From contig JAXLWB010000026.1 in the NCBI GenBank assembly GCA_046328715.1, forward strand, positions 1 through 64,000: DNA of 64,000 nt, written 5' to 3'. The notes under the pieces were generated by a model. It worked only from the letters and a program-made list of their open reading frames with translations, ran no database searches and was not told the DNA's origin. This DNA is from JAXLWB01 sp046328715 (lineage in GTDB: Bacteria > Chloroflexota > Anaerolineae > Caldilineales > Caldilineaceae). Shown piece after piece: positions 1 through 9,530 of this stretch. Made by a program: the position numbers and the translations under genes. How positions within the stretch are numbered: position 1 is the stretch's first letter; each line of letters opens with the position of its first letter.

Positions 1-144
1 CGCAGCAAAGGCCATGCCTTTCACGGCGACCTCTTCCAAACCAACCAAGGCGGCGGGTACTTCCAACTTTACCCATTGCCTATTTGGGATTGTAGTTCTT
101 TACATTTGCAATCTAATCAACCGCCGTCGGTTTGTCTCTTTTGA
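1..144 (+). CDS. 3' end of an unidentified gene (partial)
   Basis: A reading frame is open from the window edge to a TGA at 142-144 and encodes about 47 residues rich in Gly, Phe and Gln (it contains HAFHGDLFQTNQGGGYF). A second frame is also open here, so the call rests only on the more protein-like composition of frame 1. The last third reads into the sequence preceding the 42-bp repeat, so the true stop may have been changed by repeat insertion. No family is recognised. Confidence 0.3.
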   Translation, partial: RSKGHAFHGDLFQTNQGGGYFQLYPLPIWDCSSLHLQSNQPPSVCLF

Positions 145-148
145 CATT

Positions 149-352
149 TGAAATGAGACAAACGGAGCTCGGTTTGCCACGGGGGGCATGTGAAATGTGA
201 CAATCGGAGGTCGGTTTGCCACGGGGGACACGTGAAATGTGACAATCGGAGGTCGGTTTGCCACGGGGGACACGTGAAATGTGACAATCGGAGGTCGGTT
301 TACCACGGGGGACACGTGAAATGTGACAATCGGAGGTCGGTTTACCACTTCT
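149..352. repeat. 42-bp tandem repeat, about five units
   Basis: Units starting GTGAAATGTGACAATCGGAG begin at 190, 232, 274 and 316, exactly 42 bp apart. A degenerate unit precedes them from about 149 and the last is truncated near 352. Adjacent units differ at only a few positions (for example GCCAC versus ACCAC). Because 42 is a multiple of three and the unit lacks stops, three frames stay open across the array and give short repetitive ORFs; none has a ribosome binding site. An inverted pair around 126-172 (CGGTTTGTCTC and GAGACAAACGG) joins the first unit to the upstream sequence. There are no spacers, so it is not a CRISPR. Confidence 0.9.
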
Positions 353-428
353 TGCACTTACAAAGCGACAGATCGACGTGGATGGATTACACATTGATGT
401 TGCCAGATACCTTAGTTATTTGGGGTTC

Positions 429-570
429 CATTTGAGTTGAATTGTAGATGCGGTTCGCAACCACCGATAGCTTCGCCTCATGCACGGCTACAACTCAAAT
501 GAAACATACCCTATTTATTTCGGTATGAGGAAGTAATCGTGAACAGTACATGGCTGGTTCACGATTACTT
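429..570. other. two hairpins downstream of the 939-aa gene
   Basis: CATTTGAGTTG (429-439) pairs with CAACTCAAATG (491-501). AAGTAATCGTGAAC (531-544) pairs perfectly with GTTCACGATTACTT (557-570) across a 12-nt loop. The second lies just past the stop of the minus-strand gene ending at 599 and could act as a transcription barrier, but no T-run follows it. No gene is visible between 353 and 598. Confidence 0.55.
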
Positions 571-598
571 CTGGCCAGTCATCAGCCCTTGGCGCCTG

Positions 599-3418
599 TC
601 ACTGGCTTACCAATGGCAGATAGACACTGACTGAGGCTGGATTCTCCTCATCCGTATCATTGACCAGCGGCGCATCACTGATCACAAAGCCATCGGGTGC
701 GGTCGAGGGAGTGTTGGTAAAGTCGGGATCGTTGGCTTCGATGTTGCCAAAGCGGATGGTTGCCAGTTGCCCAGCTTGCAAGGAGTTTGCGTAACAAGGG
801 CTGTTAAATTGACCATCGATTGTTCCTGGCTGGGAGTTGACCCAATCCTGGGGCGGAGTCTGGCAGATGTAGAATTGACTGCCCGGCGGCAAATTGACAA
901 ACTCGGTCAACCCACCTTCGTCGCTTACCTGTTCGAGGTTGTCCCCAGATGTCACATTGTGTACGGTGACGGTGATGCCAACCTGGGGCGCTTCCCCTTC
1001 GTTGAACAGGCCATTGCCATTGGCGTCGTGATAGCTGAAGGTCTGGACCGTTGCGCCGAGAGTTACTTGTACGGTACAGGTTACGCTATTGCCTCCAGAC
1101 AACGCGATCTGGAAAATACTCCCGTTCACTTCGGGACTATTGGGTCCTTCGCAACTCACACCTTGCAGATAACGGTCGGAGGGTAGGGCCAGAGTAAAGG
1201 AATAGACAGCCGAGGTCAGTGTAAAGGAGACGGCTTGGGTAAAAGCATCGCCATCATCCAAGGCAGGATCGTCAAGTGCAAAATCGCCAACTGCGCTGGT
1301 AAAGTGCAGGTTACGGATGCTCTTGGGTGTGCTATTCAGTTGGATGGAGAGTGTGTTTTGGAGCGGCGATAGTTGTCCATCAATGTTGCCTGTCGATTCG
1401 CCAATACCAATTAGGATGTCGCTGGCGGATTCAAAAGTAGTTGTGTATGGATAGTATTGTGGGGCGTACTCTTGGTTGAGTCCAAAGCCAATGCGATATG
1501 TTCCTGGGGCAACTTGCGTGACTGTGTAAGCCCCAGATTCATCGGTTGTCGCATTGGCGTAGGAGACCCATTCATAATTTCCAAAGAGATCAAGGTAATA
1601 TTGGAAAATTGTAACAGAGGCTCCAGAAAGTGGTTGTCCCTCAGGATTAGTGACAGTGCCTGTGATATTGCCCTTCTGCGATAGTTGGAAATCAAAATTG
1701 AATACTGAATCTGCTTCAGCTGTGAAAACCTGAGCAGTACCAAGACTTACTTGATGATCAAAGTATTCTCGAGCATAGGGGCTGTCATTCGTTGGCAGTG
1801 CTGCCATCTTAAAATTGAATGGGGAAATCTTAGGGATTTCATAGTGTCCATTGCTGTCCGTTTGGGCAGACCAAAAACCTTGGCCAAGATCGATGGACGG
1901 ATCAAGCTCGAAAGGTGCGGCGTAGGCGATAATAGCTATATTTTCAAGCGGCTCACCTACTTTATTGGTAACTGTGCCAGAAATCTTTGCAAACTCGCCC
2001 AATTGAATATCAATACCTTCAATTTTCTCCCCAGGTTGAACCAGAATGTCTGTGGCGTGCGATGGATTAGCAACATTACTCCCGTAACAGCGAGGAGCGA
2101 AATGTGTAAAGCTGGTCTGCAAATTAAAACAGACATGTGTAACAACCGGGTTAGGCACAGGCAATGTATAAATGCCATTGGCATCAGTCAAGGCGTAAGG
2201 CATCATATCTGGCCACATTGCAGCACCAAGTTCATTCGTGACCAGTTGACGACCACTGACTGTTACTTTCTCGATTGGGTTGCCGCTCTTGTCCGTTACT
2301 TGCCCAGATATTGTGCCAAACATGTCGATCTGACCATTTACATTTGGTGTCATTTCACCGATTTTTACAGCAACATCGGTGGCAGTTTCGACATTCTGTG
2401 CATGATCAAAAAACTCACCCTTAAATCGTGGGGGCGACAGATGATCGACAAAGCCTACGCGCACCGTGCCAGAGTAGGGTAGAGTCATCGTATATTGACC
2501 GTCGTTGTCCACTTGTCCCTCATTGATAATTTGCCAACTTGGTTGACCAGAGCCATTATCGATCGGTTGATATACTTTTACATCAACCTGAGGCACAGGC
2601 TGCCCGTTTGTATCACTCACTTGTCCACTAATGACACTTGCGGCAGACAACTGTGCGTCGATCTCAGTCATGGATATTTGTGTATCAAATTGCAAATCCA
2701 TGGCTTGAATTGGCAACGTTACATCGTTATAAAATTCAGTATGGTAACGTGCTGGATGAATTGTATCTTCAAAACCAACACGATACGGTCCAGCCCCTGG
2801 GACAGTGATCGTGTAAAGCCCCGTTGTATCGGTTGTGGCATCAGCAATTGGTGACCACGCTTGTGCTCCTGTCGTTGGATTGAAGTAAATTGATTGGTTA
2901 GCTGTCACCCGGATTTGCGCGATAGGATTGCTAGCCTCATCAGTCACCTTACCTTGAATTGTAAAATCAAACGCAGGCGTCAAAATAGCATCTTGTAGTT
3001 TTTGTTCTTGACCTTCCGCTGGTACAGTCACATCTTGGGCATTAAGCGGGGTCCAATGTCCAAGGTAGTATTCAGTTTGGTATCTCGTTGGTGATAACGT
3101 GTCGGAAAATCGAATTTTGAATAGTCCCGCATACGGCAGGGTCAGAGAATATACCCCACTTGAATCGGTCGTCGAACTTATCACTTCCAAAAAGACTGGC
3201 CGTCCGACTGCTGGATCAAACCCTATTTGCCCAGCGGTTACTTCAATACGCTCAAGCGGCTGCATTGCAGCATCATAAACACTCCCACTAATCGTAAAAT
3301 CTGCCGCTAACGCTTCTCTCGTCATCGCTGGCAACAACAGCGCAATAGCCACAAATAACATGACGGTTGCAAGGCGCACTAGAAATTTTGATTGTGTGAT
3401 TGGTTCGATTAACCACAT
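599..3418 (-). CDS. large exported protein with six carboxypeptidase-regulatory-like repeats, SdrD-B-like module and LPLVSQ tail
   Basis: 939 residues. A basic start, hydrophobic stretch and ALA-A site give a signal peptide cleaved near residue 38. The ATG at 3418 has AAGGAG six bases upstream. Six beta-sandwich repeats begin near residues 41, 152, 262, 370, 480 and 585 with the pattern ISGxVxDxxGxPhxxhxVxA, the prealbumin-like fold of CarboxypepD_reg-type domains. From about residue 690 there is a module with F-x-LDD, then SYHDANGNGLFNEGE, which resembles SdrD B-type domains. The chain ends in SVYLPLVSQ after an acidic linker. It is a tandem paralogue of the upstream 1045-residue protein and shares its C-terminal third with the protein at 34954-37614. 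No catalytic motif is seen; a surface or matrix structural or adhesive role is inferred. Confidence 0.85.
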   Translation of the reverse strand: MWLIEPITQSKFLVRLATVMLFVAIALLLPAMTREALAADFTISGSVYDAAMQPLERIEVTAGQIGFDPAVGRPVFLEVISSTTDSSGVYSLTLPYAGLFKIRFSDTLSPTRYQTEYYLGHWTPLNAQDVTVPAEGQEQKLQDAILTPAFDFTIQGKVTDEASNPIAQIRVTANQSIYFNPTTGAQAWSPIADATTDTTGLYTITVPGAGPYRVGFEDTIHPARYHTEFYNDVTLPIQAMDLQFDTQISMTEIDAQLSAASVISGQVSDTNGQPVPQVDVKVYQPIDNGSGQPSWQIINEGQVDNDGQYTMTLPYSGTVRVGFVDHLSPPRFKGEFFDHAQNVETATDVAVKIGEMTPNVNGQIDMFGTISGQVTDKSGNPIEKVTVSGRQLVTNELGAAMWPDMMPYALTDANGIYTLPVPNPVVTHVCFNLQTSFTHFAPRCYGSNVANPSHATDILVQPGEKIEGIDIQLGEFAKISGTVTNKVGEPLENIAIIAYAAPFELDPSIDLGQGFWSAQTDSNGHYEIPKISPFNFKMAALPTNDSPYAREYFDHQVSLGTAQVFTAEADSVFNFDFQLSQKGNITGTVTNPEGQPLSGASVTIFQYYLDLFGNYEWVSYANATTDESGAYTVTQVAPGTYRIGFGLNQEYAPQYYPYTTTFESASDILIGIGESTGNIDGQLSPLQNTLSIQLNSTPKSIRNLHFTSAVGDFALDDPALDDGDAFTQAVSFTLTSAVYSFTLALPSDRYLQGVSCEGPNSPEVNGSIFQIALSGGNSVTCTVQVTLGATVQTFSYHDANGNGLFNEGEAPQVGITVTVHNVTSGDNLEQVSDEGGLTEFVNLPPGSQFYICQTPPQDWVNSQPGTIDGQFNSPCYANSLQAGQLATIRFGNIEANDPDFTNTPSTAPDGFVISDAPLVNDTDEENPASVSVYLPLVSQ

Positions 3419-3526
3419 AACATACTCCTTTGGTTTCAGGGTTTGGGTGAATAAAGGTTCAAATCAGTATTGAAGTTTCGCACAGTGAATCGCACCCGGA
3501 ACTCTAATGCTCACTGCCAATCTGCT

Positions 3527-6500
3527 CTAGCGACAAAGCAATGGCAAAAAGAGTTGCGTGCTGGCTTGATCGCCGTAGCCGTCATCGTCATTGGTTATGT
3601 CGGGTAAACTGTCGATGCGTACACTATCCGTTGCTGTGGAAGGTTGACCGTTGAAATCAGGATCGTTACTTTCAATATTGCCAAAGCGTACGGCTGCTTT
3701 TTGACCCGGAATCAATTCCGCATAAAGACAAGGCATTCCGATGCTTTCGATCACAGTGCCAGGTTGGGTATTCGACCATCCTGCGGGGACACGTTCACAG
3801 ACCAAGTAGGAAATTGGCCGTACATGAGTAAACGCAGCAAGACCATTTGCATTGGTTGCGGTCTCGGAGAGAGGTTCGCCCGTATAGAGGACAATGGGCC
3901 AGCCTGCGAGCAGAGGTTCGCCTTCATCCTGCATGCCGTTGCCATTTGCATCGTGATAGGAAAGCGCCTCGACATCTACGGTTCGTTGAAGCCTGTAGTC
4001 ACATTGTGCCCGTTCACCACTAGAGACCTGGACTGAGATGTTGCCATCCTCATAACCATTCCAACCCAAGCCATCTTTGCTGCACGACCAGGAATTTATG
4101 TAATAATCCACTGGCAAATGCAGTGTAAAGGTATAGGTTCCTTTGGCAACCAGAAACGTGACCATATTGGTATAACTGTCACCGTCATCCGTGCCAGAAT
4201 CATCCATGCGGAAATCGCCCAACGTACTGCTAAAACGGAAATTTTGACGGCTGTCGGGAATCACATCGATTGAGATCGTAACCTCAGCCTCACCCACTTC
4301 AAGTTGAGCATCGACATTGGTAATGACATTGCCAGGCGCAATCGTGATGACATCGGCCGCCTCAATGGTGCGGACATTGCTATAAAACTCGGTTGCATAA
4401 TATGCTTGGCTGGAGTCTACAAATTGCACTTTGTAGAGATTGGGTGGCAATGCGGAAAGTTGATAATTGCCTTGTTCATTTGTCGATGTGGAGAGCAGCG
4501 AAGGTACCCAAACACCATCATTGTTGCCGCTCGGTTGGAAGAGATTGACCGTGATATTGGAGATTGACGTACCATCCTGGCTGGCGACATGACCTCCGAT
4601 CAACCGTGGCGTGGGCGTCAACTGGGCATCAATGTTACCGATTTTGAGCGATTCTGTGATGACAAGGTCAAGAGCCGAATCAAGCGTCAATGTATCACTA
4701 TAGAATTCCTGACGATAGTCAACGCCACCGTCAAAGCCCAGGCGGTAGCTATCGGGCGGCAGAAAGTTCAACGAATAGTTGCCATTGCCATCGGTATTTC
4801 TACGTTTTACCTCGCTCCAGGAACCACTCTGCGCGTCGCCGACAAAATGATAGAGAATTATGGGAATTCCCGACAGAGCTTCACCTGTCAATTCATTGCT
4901 TACATGACCAGAGATCGTACCCCCAATCGCAAGTTGAAAGTTAACCGGAATTTCGGAATCCAGTTCCATGGTGATTGGAATGGCGCTTTGGTAGTCAGTT
5001 GCATGTTCATACCACTCTTCTACTGCCTCAAAGCCATCCGAATAATTGGCCGACATAATACCGAGTCTAAATTCGGAAGCATTCCAAATTTCATAGTTGC
5101 CTTGACTGTCCGTAAAACTTTGCAAAAATCCCGCAAAGCCAATGTTGCCATCTGGATTGCGAACAGCAAGATGCAAGATCATCGTAGCACCCTGCAACGG
5201 ATTGTCGACCTTATCAGTCACCGTCCCATAAACTCGTGGAAATGCTCCCAATTGAATATTAATTCCTTCAGTTCGTTCTCCTGGTTGGATTGAAATATCC
5301 GTTGCTATAGCCGGATCGGCGAGATTGCTGCCGTAGCAACGTGGCGCAAAGTGCGTCAGGTTCAATTGCATATTGAAACAGACATGCGTGGTGACAGCGC
5401 TTGGTACAGGTAACGTATAGACGCCATTTGCATCTGTTTGTACCAAGGGTGTCATTGTTGCCCATGTGGTGGTACCAACCTCGTCTGTGACAACCTGATA
5501 CCCACCAACAGTTACGTCCTTGATGGGATTGCTGTTTTTATCCGTAACTCTTCCTAACACTGCGCCGAACATTGCAACATGTCCATCAATCTGAGGTGTA
5601 ACTGAACCGATGGTTACAGCGACATCGGTCGCTGTCTCTATACTTTGGGCCTTGTTAAAAAAGTCGCTAGCAAAGCGCGACGGCCAGACTTGATCGAAGA
5701 AACCGACTCGGACGGTGCCTGAATAAGCAAGCGTCATTGTATATTGACCGTTGCTGTCCACTACACCCTCGTTTACAATTTGCCAGCTTACTTGACCGGA
5801 ACCATCATCAATTGGCTGATAAATGAGAACCTGCACACGATTCACAGGTTGGTCACGTTCGTCACTAACTTGCCCAGTGATTACACTGGCTGCCGACAAT
5901 TGGGCGTTGATATCAGAAATGACTGTTTGGGTGTCAAAAAGTAGATCGTTGGCTTGACGAGCGAGGGTTACGTTATCATAAAACTCAGTGTGATAACGCG
6001 GTGGGAAGATCGCATCCCTAAAACCGATGCGATAGGGTCCAACGTTTGGAACTGTAACTGTATAGAAACCATTTGCATCGGTTGTAGAATGGGTGACAGG
6101 TGCCCAATAAGGAAGTTCGAGCGCTGGATTACCAGACATTTGATTCGCCGTTACTTCGATCTGTTCGACTGGGTTACCGGCTTCATCAACTACTTTGCCT
6201 TGAATGATGAAATCAAAAGTAGGAGTCAGAGCAACATCCTTTAAGGTTCCTCCTTTGCTGCCATCGCTTGGGATGACATCATTTGCAGTAAAAGGGCTCC
6301 AATGTCCGATATAATATTCAGTTTGGTATCTGGCAGGAACAACGCTATCGGAGAACCTTATCTTAAATGGGCCTTGGTCAGAGACAGTTAATGTATAGGC
6401 CCCGTTACTATCACTGGTTGTAGTAACCACACTTTCAAAACGGGGTGTGATCATCTCTGGATCATGAACCAGTCGTCCAGCAGTAATTTCAATATTTTCA

Positions 6501-6664
6501 AGCGGCTGATGGGTGTTATCATAAACGTTCCCACTGATCGTAAAATCCGCCGCCCATGCACGCTTGGCCGCATTTGGCAGCAGCAATGCCATGCCACACA
6601 ACATACTGATCAACAGAACTTTTACCCACCCAGTGGATCGAACAACACCTATTTCAGACTTCAT
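3527..6664 (-). CDS. large exported protein with seven carboxypeptidase-regulatory-like repeats, SdrD-B-like module and LPLLCR tail
   Basis: 1045 residues, with a signal peptide ending AWA-ADFTISG like its downstream paralogue. The ATG at 6664 follows GGGAG. Seven ISGxVxD-type repeats are present, one more than in the paralogue, consistent with module gain or loss after tandem duplication. Near residue 835 a segment with NFRF, LGDF and MDD leads into SYHDANGNGMQDEGEP (SdrD-B-like). The protein ends in QLFLPLLCR after a DNDDDG-type acidic linker. A 108-bp gap separates it from the next gene, so co-transcription is plausible. The role is probably extracellular structural or adhesive; no enzyme signature is visible. 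Confidence 0.85.
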   Translation of the reverse strand: MKSEIGVVRSTGWVKVLLISMLCGMALLLPNAAKRAWAADFTISGNVYDNTHQPLENIEITAGRLVHDPEMITPRFESVVTTTSDSNGAYTLTVSDQGPFKIRFSDSVVPARYQTEYYIGHWSPFTANDVIPSDGSKGGTLKDVALTPTFDFIIQGKVVDEAGNPVEQIEVTANQMSGNPALELPYWAPVTHSTTDANGFYTVTVPNVGPYRIGFRDAIFPPRYHTEFYDNVTLARQANDLLFDTQTVISDINAQLSAASVITGQVSDERDQPVNRVQVLIYQPIDDGSGQVSWQIVNEGVVDSNGQYTMTLAYSGTVRVGFFDQVWPSRFASDFFNKAQSIETATDVAVTIGSVTPQIDGHVAMFGAVLGRVTDKNSNPIKDVTVGGYQVVTDEVGTTTWATMTPLVQTDANGVYTLPVPSAVTTHVCFNMQLNLTHFAPRCYGSNLADPAIATDISIQPGERTEGINIQLGAFPRVYGTVTDKVDNPLQGATMILHLAVRNPDGNIGFAGFLQSFTDSQGNYEIWNASEFRLGIMSANYSDGFEAVEEWYEHATDYQSAIPITMELDSEIPVNFQLAIGGTISGHVSNELTGEALSGIPIILYHFVGDAQSGSWSEVKRRNTDGNGNYSLNFLPPDSYRLGFDGGVDYRQEFYSDTLTLDSALDLVITESLKIGNIDAQLTPTPRLIGGHVASQDGTSISNITVNLFQPSGNNDGVWVPSLLSTSTNEQGNYQLSALPPNLYKVQFVDSSQAYYATEFYSNVRTIEAADVITIAPGNVITNVDAQLEVGEAEVTISIDVIPDSRQNFRFSSTLGDFRMDDSGTDDGDSYTNMVTFLVAKGTYTFTLHLPVDYYINSWSCSKDGLGWNGYEDGNISVQVSSGERAQCDYRLQRTVDVEALSYHDANGNGMQDEGEPLLAGWPIVLYTGEPLSETATNANGLAAFTHVRPISYLVCERVPAGWSNTQPGTVIESIGMPCLYAELIPGQKAAVRFGNIESNDPDFNGQPSTATDSVRIDSLPDITNDDDGYGDQASTQLFLPLLCR

Positions 6665-6745
6665 GACGATTCTCCCGATTATGTTAGATTAGGTTGGATT
6701 TGCTCATTCCGTTGCCATCATCGCCAAGTACGTAAACTACGAAGC

Positions 6746-6880
6746 CACCCCTCCCTAGCCCTCCCCAGCATAGGGAGGGAACAGTGAAGGGATAGACAAT
6801 GTATTTTCTTCTGTCCACCAAACAAAATCCTTCCCGTGACGGTTCCCTCCTTTATCAGGGGAGGGCTAGGGAGGGGTTCG
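6746..6880. repeat. dispersed inverted-repeat element, family A copy 1
   Basis: The ends are CCCCTCCCTAGCCCTCCCC and its inverse GGGGAGGGCTAGGGAGGGG, with nested inner arms (GGGAGGGAAC and GTTCCCTCC) and a core containing CTGTCCACCAAAC. Related copies lie at 18127-18262 (core inverted) and 21162-21320. It encodes nothing convincing and resembles a MITE or a large REP-like hairpin. Confidence 0.85.
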
Positions 6881-7192
6881 TAGTTTCACCAGGCACAAAA
6901 AGTCGGATACAAGCTGATGAGCTCCAGCGGCAACGTATCACCCCTGACACCATTCACCAGTTTGCATCCGACGAAGTTTTTGGACTGCGGGGGACAGCAA
7001 CGTTTGGTTCATTTATGATGACGTTGAGCACCCTCAATGGTAACGCTCAATCGTTAAAAAATCGTCAAAAATTCATCACACTAATCCGTTCCCCACCTCC
7101 ACTTGCCAATCACCCTCGCCAAGGCACCATCCAATCTTTCTTCAAACCTAACTACCTAATCCGCTCAATCCGTTCCCTAAATCCGTTGGCAG
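6881..7192. other. intergenic region without a supported gene
   Basis: This stretch holds an imperfect inverted pair (GTCGGATACAAGCTG near 6902 and CAGTTTGCATCCGAC near 6958) and low-complexity C-rich sequence. A forward ORF crosses it but begins inside the repeat element and has no ribosome binding site, so I do not call it. Confidence 0.5.
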
Positions 7193-9430
7193 CTACATCA
7201 AACGACTCGTCAAAAACTCCAACACTTGCCAGTAGCCCTTCTTGGCAAAGTCGGGCCAGCCGCTAGTGGGCAAAAAAGGCGGGAAACTTGACGCGCCTGG
7301 CTGGTCAAAGCGATTGGTCCACGAACTGCCATCCCACAGAATATCCGCCCCCGGTACACCAACCTTGGCCAGGAAGGGATCGGGCTGCAATCCATTCTCT
7401 TCCAGCACGTTGTCATGAAACCAGTTACGTTCCGGTCGATCCGCCACGTCCACGCGCTCTTTCTCATAGGCAACCGTTGTACGGAAAACGGCGATGCCAC
7501 CCGAGTTGTTGCCTCGAATCGTATTGGAATAGACCTCCATCCCGTCCACGCCGAGCAGCAGCACGCCCGTGCCAGCTGGCATCAACGCCGCCGCCGTATC
7601 GGGTCGGGCAAAGTTGCTGTGATTGTTGTTTTCCACCAAATTGTTGTAGGCTTTGCCGCCGACCGCCACCTTGCTCGTCAACTGCGGCAACAGATCAAAG
7701 AACAAGCCCGAACTGTTGGCGTAGGTATGGTTGTTGTAGACCTCCCAGTTGACGCTGTTTTCGATCTCGATACCGATCACGTTACTGTAGGCGACCGAAT
7801 CGCGCACGATGATGTCTTCGCTCTGCCCAGCATAGACGCCCGCATCGTTGACCCCGCTCACGTCGATGCGCTCGATCAGGACGCCGCTACTATGCACGGG
7901 ATAGACACCGTAGACACCCGTGTCACGTACGCGCAAATCGCGCATTGTCACGTTGCGCACCCCTTCGGCCAACACGCCGTTGCCGGTGTAGTTGCGAATT
8001 TCTAGCTTCTCAATCAAAAAGTCATTGCCGCCAGCCAGCACGCCATCGGCAAACTTGTTTTCACCATCCAGCAGCGGATAGTTATCCGCCGCATCGGGAA
8101 TGCCGCGCAGCGTAATCTGGTTAGCATTGACCACCACCTTCTGACGATAGACGCCATATTCGATCTCAATCGTATCGCCCGGATAGGCTTGATCGACCAC
8201 CGCTTGAATATTTTCGCCAGATTTCACGGTCAGGATGCGCGGTTGACTGGGGCGATTTTCTGGCGGCAGCGGATTGACAGATGCCACATTTTGGCGAGCG
8301 GGATTATCAAGCGGACGGATGACCGGCAGACCTGACGGAACCGTTGCTGGAATCTCCGGCTTGTTGCTTTCATCGGTCAAAGCAAAGAGGAAGGCAATCA
8401 AATCTGCCCTCTCCTGCTCAGTCAGATCGATCTCCTGGATAAAACCATCCAAATCGCTCTTGCCATATTGGCGACCGCCCCCTTTGCTGTAGAAATCAAT
8501 CACCTCTTCGAGCGTAGCAAACTTGCCGTTGTGCATGTAGGGAGCAGTCAGCGCCACATTTCGCAGCGACGGCACCCGAAAGGATGCAACCTGCGCATCA
8601 GCAGCCACGCTGCGTCGCCCGGCATCTTCAACGCCATCCTCTTCGGGCACACCAATCGAGCGGAAAGTGTTGTTGGAAAAGGTCGGCGCGGTGTGACATT
8701 CAAAACAGCGGGTAGCCGCGCTGCGGAAGAGGTCAAAGCCACGCTTCTGTGCTTCGCTCATGGCGCTCTTGTCACCTGCTACAAAGCGATCATAGGCGCT
8801 GTTATTGCTGACTAGGGTACGCTGAAAGGCAGCCAGGGCTCGGCTAACATTTTCGAAGTTGATCGCATCGTCACCGCCGAAGACCGCTTTGAAGCGTTCG
8901 ACATATTCGGGTATGTTGCGTAGCTTGAGTGCCAATGCCTCCTTGTCACTGCCCATTTCGGCCGGATGGAGCAACGGCGTACCCGCCTGCTCCTCCAACG
9001 AGGCCGCCCGCCCATCCCAAAAGAGCGACGTGACATAGGCTACGTTCCACAATGACGGCGTGTGGCGTGGCAACTGCTGCCCCAACACACCGACTGGGTG
9101 CGTCTTGCCATCGGCAAAGCCAAAATCTGGATGATGACAACCGGCACAACTTAGGGTGTTATCTTTCGAGAGCACCGGGTCGAAGAAGAGGAGTTTGCCC
9201 AGTTCCACTGCCTCCGGCGAACTGACTGCATCGGCGGGGGCTTCAATCGGCGGGAACTCTCGTTGCAAACCGCTCCAACTGTCTTGCACACTGTTAGCAC
9301 CAGCGCCACCCGTGCGTGGGTCAATTTGCGGATCTTCGGCGGCATGCAAAAAGCCAAGAACAGAGAATGCCGCCACCAATAAGAGGAGCAGAACCAGGAG
9401 TGAGATCAGGATTCGACGGAGAATGCGCAT
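7193..9430 (-). CDS. di-haem cytochrome c peroxidase (MauG-like) fused to a right-handed beta-helix domain
   Basis: 745 residues from the ATG at 9430, which has GAGG upstream and a hydrophobic membrane/signal segment (residues 8-30). The 30 extra residues of the longest frame are translated heptamer-repeat DNA. Residues 70-390 are a bacterial di-haem peroxidase: haem motifs SCAGCHH (C95, C98, H99) and RCFECH (C242, C245, H246), plus TAPYMHNG as the usual ligand segment. Residues 420-720 read as parallel beta-helix starting ENIQAVVDQAYPGDTIEI, like NosD-type carbohydrate-binding/hydrolase modules. Peroxidases of this family are normally about 330-450 residues, so the fusion roughly doubles the length. 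A cytochrome c lipoprotein gene lies just upstream and is a plausible electron partner. Substrate unknown; location is the outside of the membrane. Confidence 0.88.
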   Translation of the reverse strand: MRILRRILISLLVLLLLLVAAFSVLGFLHAAEDPQIDPRTGGAGANSVQDSWSGLQREFPPIEAPADAVSSPEAVELGKLLFFDPVLSKDNTLSCAGCHHPDFGFADGKTHPVGVLGQQLPRHTPSLWNVAYVTSLFWDGRAASLEEQAGTPLLHPAEMGSDKEALALKLRNIPEYVERFKAVFGGDDAINFENVSRALAAFQRTLVSNNSAYDRFVAGDKSAMSEAQKRGFDLFRSAATRCFECHTAPTFSNNTFRSIGVPEEDGVEDAGRRSVAADAQVASFRVPSLRNVALTAPYMHNGKFATLEEVIDFYSKGGGRQYGKSDLDGFIQEIDLTEQERADLIAFLFALTDESNKPEIPATVPSGLPVIRPLDNPARQNVASVNPLPPENRPSQPRILTVKSGENIQAVVDQAYPGDTIEIEYGVYRQKVVVNANQITLRGIPDAADNYPLLDGENKFADGVLAGGNDFLIEKLEIRNYTGNGVLAEGVRNVTMRDLRVRDTGVYGVYPVHSSGVLIERIDVSGVNDAGVYAGQSEDIIVRDSVAYSNVIGIEIENSVNWEVYNNHTYANSSGLFFDLLPQLTSKVAVGGKAYNNLVENNNHSNFARPDTAAALMPAGTGVLLLGVDGMEVYSNTIRGNNSGGIAVFRTTVAYEKERVDVADRPERNWFHDNVLEENGLQPDPFLAKVGVPGADILWDGSSWTNRFDQPGASSFPPFLPTSGWPDFAKKGYWQVLEFLTSRLM

Positions 9431-9530
9431 AGGGTCCTCGGAGAATGGTGAATTACGAATGGCGAATGGCAAATTGCGAATTAGAGTGTTTACCTCTCCA
9501 CTCCCATTCGCAACTCGCAATCGATTACTG
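9431..9530. repeat. heptamer-type short tandem repeat
   Basis: Degenerate 7-nt units of the form GAATGGC/GAATTAC/GAATTAG run between the peroxidase start and the end of the cytochrome gene (clearest 9445-9485), with related inverted units (ATTCGCA, ACTCGCA) to 9530. They cause a false 30-residue N-terminal extension of the peroxidase ORF. Confidence 0.7.

Noticed and set aside
149..352. CRISPR array
   Set aside because: Units are directly adjacent with no variable spacers, and no cas gene is present.
100..435. Three short ORFs on both strands across the 42-bp array
   Set aside because: They exist only because the 42-bp unit has no stops; none has a ribosome binding site and all lie on the same repeats.
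1751..2482. 243-residue plus-strand ORF, and a similar 234-residue one at 4589-5293
   Set aside because: Both are antisense shadows inside the exported repeat proteins, whose minus-strand frames have signal peptides, ribosome binding sites and domain motifs.
6799..7266. 155-residue plus-strand ORF
   Set aside because: It starts within the family A element, has no ribosome binding site, and overlaps the end of the peroxidase fusion.
9431..9520. 30-residue N-terminal extension of the peroxidase fusion
   Set aside because: It is translated repeat DNA ahead of the membrane/signal segment; ATG 9430 has an upstream GAGG.
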